From positions 1-5,446 of the forward strand of contig DAOWMX010000161.1 in assembly GCA_030642885.1 (NCBI GenBank): a stretch of DNA of 5,446 nt, given 5' to 3'. The notes beneath the pieces were generated by a model, which did no database searches, was not told the origin of the DNA, and worked only from the letters and a program-made list of their open reading frames with translations. Made by a program: the position numbers and the translations under genes. This document shows positions 4,891-5,446 of the stretch, in pieces. The number at the start of each line of letters is the position of its first letter. Within the stretch, counting starts at the first letter, position 1. The DNA is from Anaerolineales bacterium. GTDB taxonomy: Bacteria > Chloroflexota > Anaerolineae > Anaerolineales > E44-bin32.

Positions 4891-5446
4891 ATGCATCATA
4901 CATTAGATATCCAGGATCTACGCTTCAGCTACCCGGATGGCCGGAAGGCTTTACGGGGCGTTAGCCTTTTCATTAACCCAGGTGAAAAAACCGCACTCGT
5001 CGGACCTAACGGTTCGGGGAAATCGACGCTTCTGCTCCATTTGAACGGCATCCTGCGCGGTGAGGGGGAAGTCCATGTCTGTGGGAAAGAACTCACCGAC
5101 GATAGCCTGAGGCAAATTCGTGCATTGGTCGGATTGGTGTTCCAGGACCCGGATGATCAACTCTTTTCGCAGAGTGTCTATGAAGACGTAGCCTTCGGTC
5201 CGCTCTATATGGGTCTTCCAGAAGAGGGATTAGCGCAGAAGGTTAGACAGGCGCTTGAAGACGTTGGCATGGCGGGTTCGGAGGAGCGCGTGCCGCATCA
5301 CCTCAGCGAAGGCGAGAAAAAACGCGTGGCTATTGCGACGGTCCTTTCAATGGATCCCGAGGTGTTGGTCTTAGATGAGCCCACGTCCGGACTCGATCCG
5401 CGCGGGCGGCGTGAGTTGATTCAGCTCCTGCGTGGTTTACCGCAGA
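4891..5446 (+). CDS. cbiO: ECF transporter ATPase, CbiO/NikO family, C-terminus beyond window
   Basis: The first 185 residues of an ABC-type ATPase that powers the transporter, bound to CbiQ on the cytoplasmic side. In order: an A-loop aromatic at Y14 (RFSYPDG), Walker A GPNGSGKST (38-46), Q-loop VFQDPDDQLF (83-92; the QDPDDQLF form is typical of CbiO/EcfA rather than other ABC proteins), the signature helix LSEGEKKRVAIA (138-149), Walker B VLVLDE with catalytic E163, and D-loop SGLD (166-169). The H-loop histidine would lie just past the right edge. The signature reads LSEGE where the consensus is LSGGQ. ATG 4891 follows the CbiQ stop by three bases, with GAGG six bases upstream. The nickel form would be called nikO. 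Identity of the family is certain; the metal is not. Confidence 0.94.
   Translation, partial: MHHTLDIQDLRFSYPDGRKALRGVSLFINPGEKTALVGPNGSGKSTLLLHLNGILRGEGEVHVCGKELTDDSLRQIRALVGLVFQDPDDQLFSQSVYEDVAFGPLYMGLPEEGLAQKVRQALEDVGMAGSEERVPHHLSEGEKKRVAIATVLSMDPEVLVLDEPTSGLDPRGRRELIQLLRGLPQ

Overview
The window looks like ordinary bacterial chromosome of moderate G+C. Two things suggest a Chloroflexota (Anaerolineae-like) or similar environmental lineage: a lipid-anchored mono-heme cytochrome c, and a DUF166 protein beside a small HMA-like protein. No rRNA or marker gene is present, so this placement is only an inference.

Layout. Positions 1-997 are read leftward: a DUF166-family protein (GTG start at 997) followed 13 bp later by a short protein resembling a heavy-metal-associated (HMA) domain, which runs off the left edge. 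A 382-bp divergent intergenic region (998-1379) holds two promoter candidates that appear to share one palindromic -35 hexamer. Rightward from 1380 is a single-gene unit for a lipoprotein class I cytochrome c, closed by a clear intrinsic terminator (1914-1942). Positions 1943-2677 hold no convincing gene; the first 490 bp or so are rich in short inverted repeats and look like accumulated intergenic repeat sequence. From about 2616 to the right edge is one compact operon: a Fur-family metalloregulator, a CbiM/NikM substrate-binding membrane protein with a fused C-terminal PDGLE (CbiN/NikN-like) domain, a CbiQ/EcfT transmembrane protein, and a CbiO/NikO ATPase cut by the window end.

How the genes work together. 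The right-hand operon is a group I energy-coupling-factor (ECF) transporter for Ni2+ or Co2+: CbiM/NikM captures the ion, CbiQ couples, and CbiO hydrolyses ATP. The Fur-family gene comes first in the operon. A perfect inverted repeat closely resembling the Nur (nickel uptake regulator) box lies between the candidate promoter and that gene. This suggests a self-regulated nickel (or cobalt) uptake operon in which metal-loaded regulator shuts off its own transcription and that of the transporter. Nickel versus cobalt cannot be settled from the genes alone; the operator resemblance leans toward nickel. The left half (DUF166, HMA-like protein, cytochrome c) has no demonstrated functional link to the transporter. 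I found no mobile element, CRISPR array, tRNA or rRNA, and no clearly new multi-gene system. The most interesting points are the operator, the unusual N-terminus of the CbiM/NikM protein, and the shared-hexamer divergent promoter.
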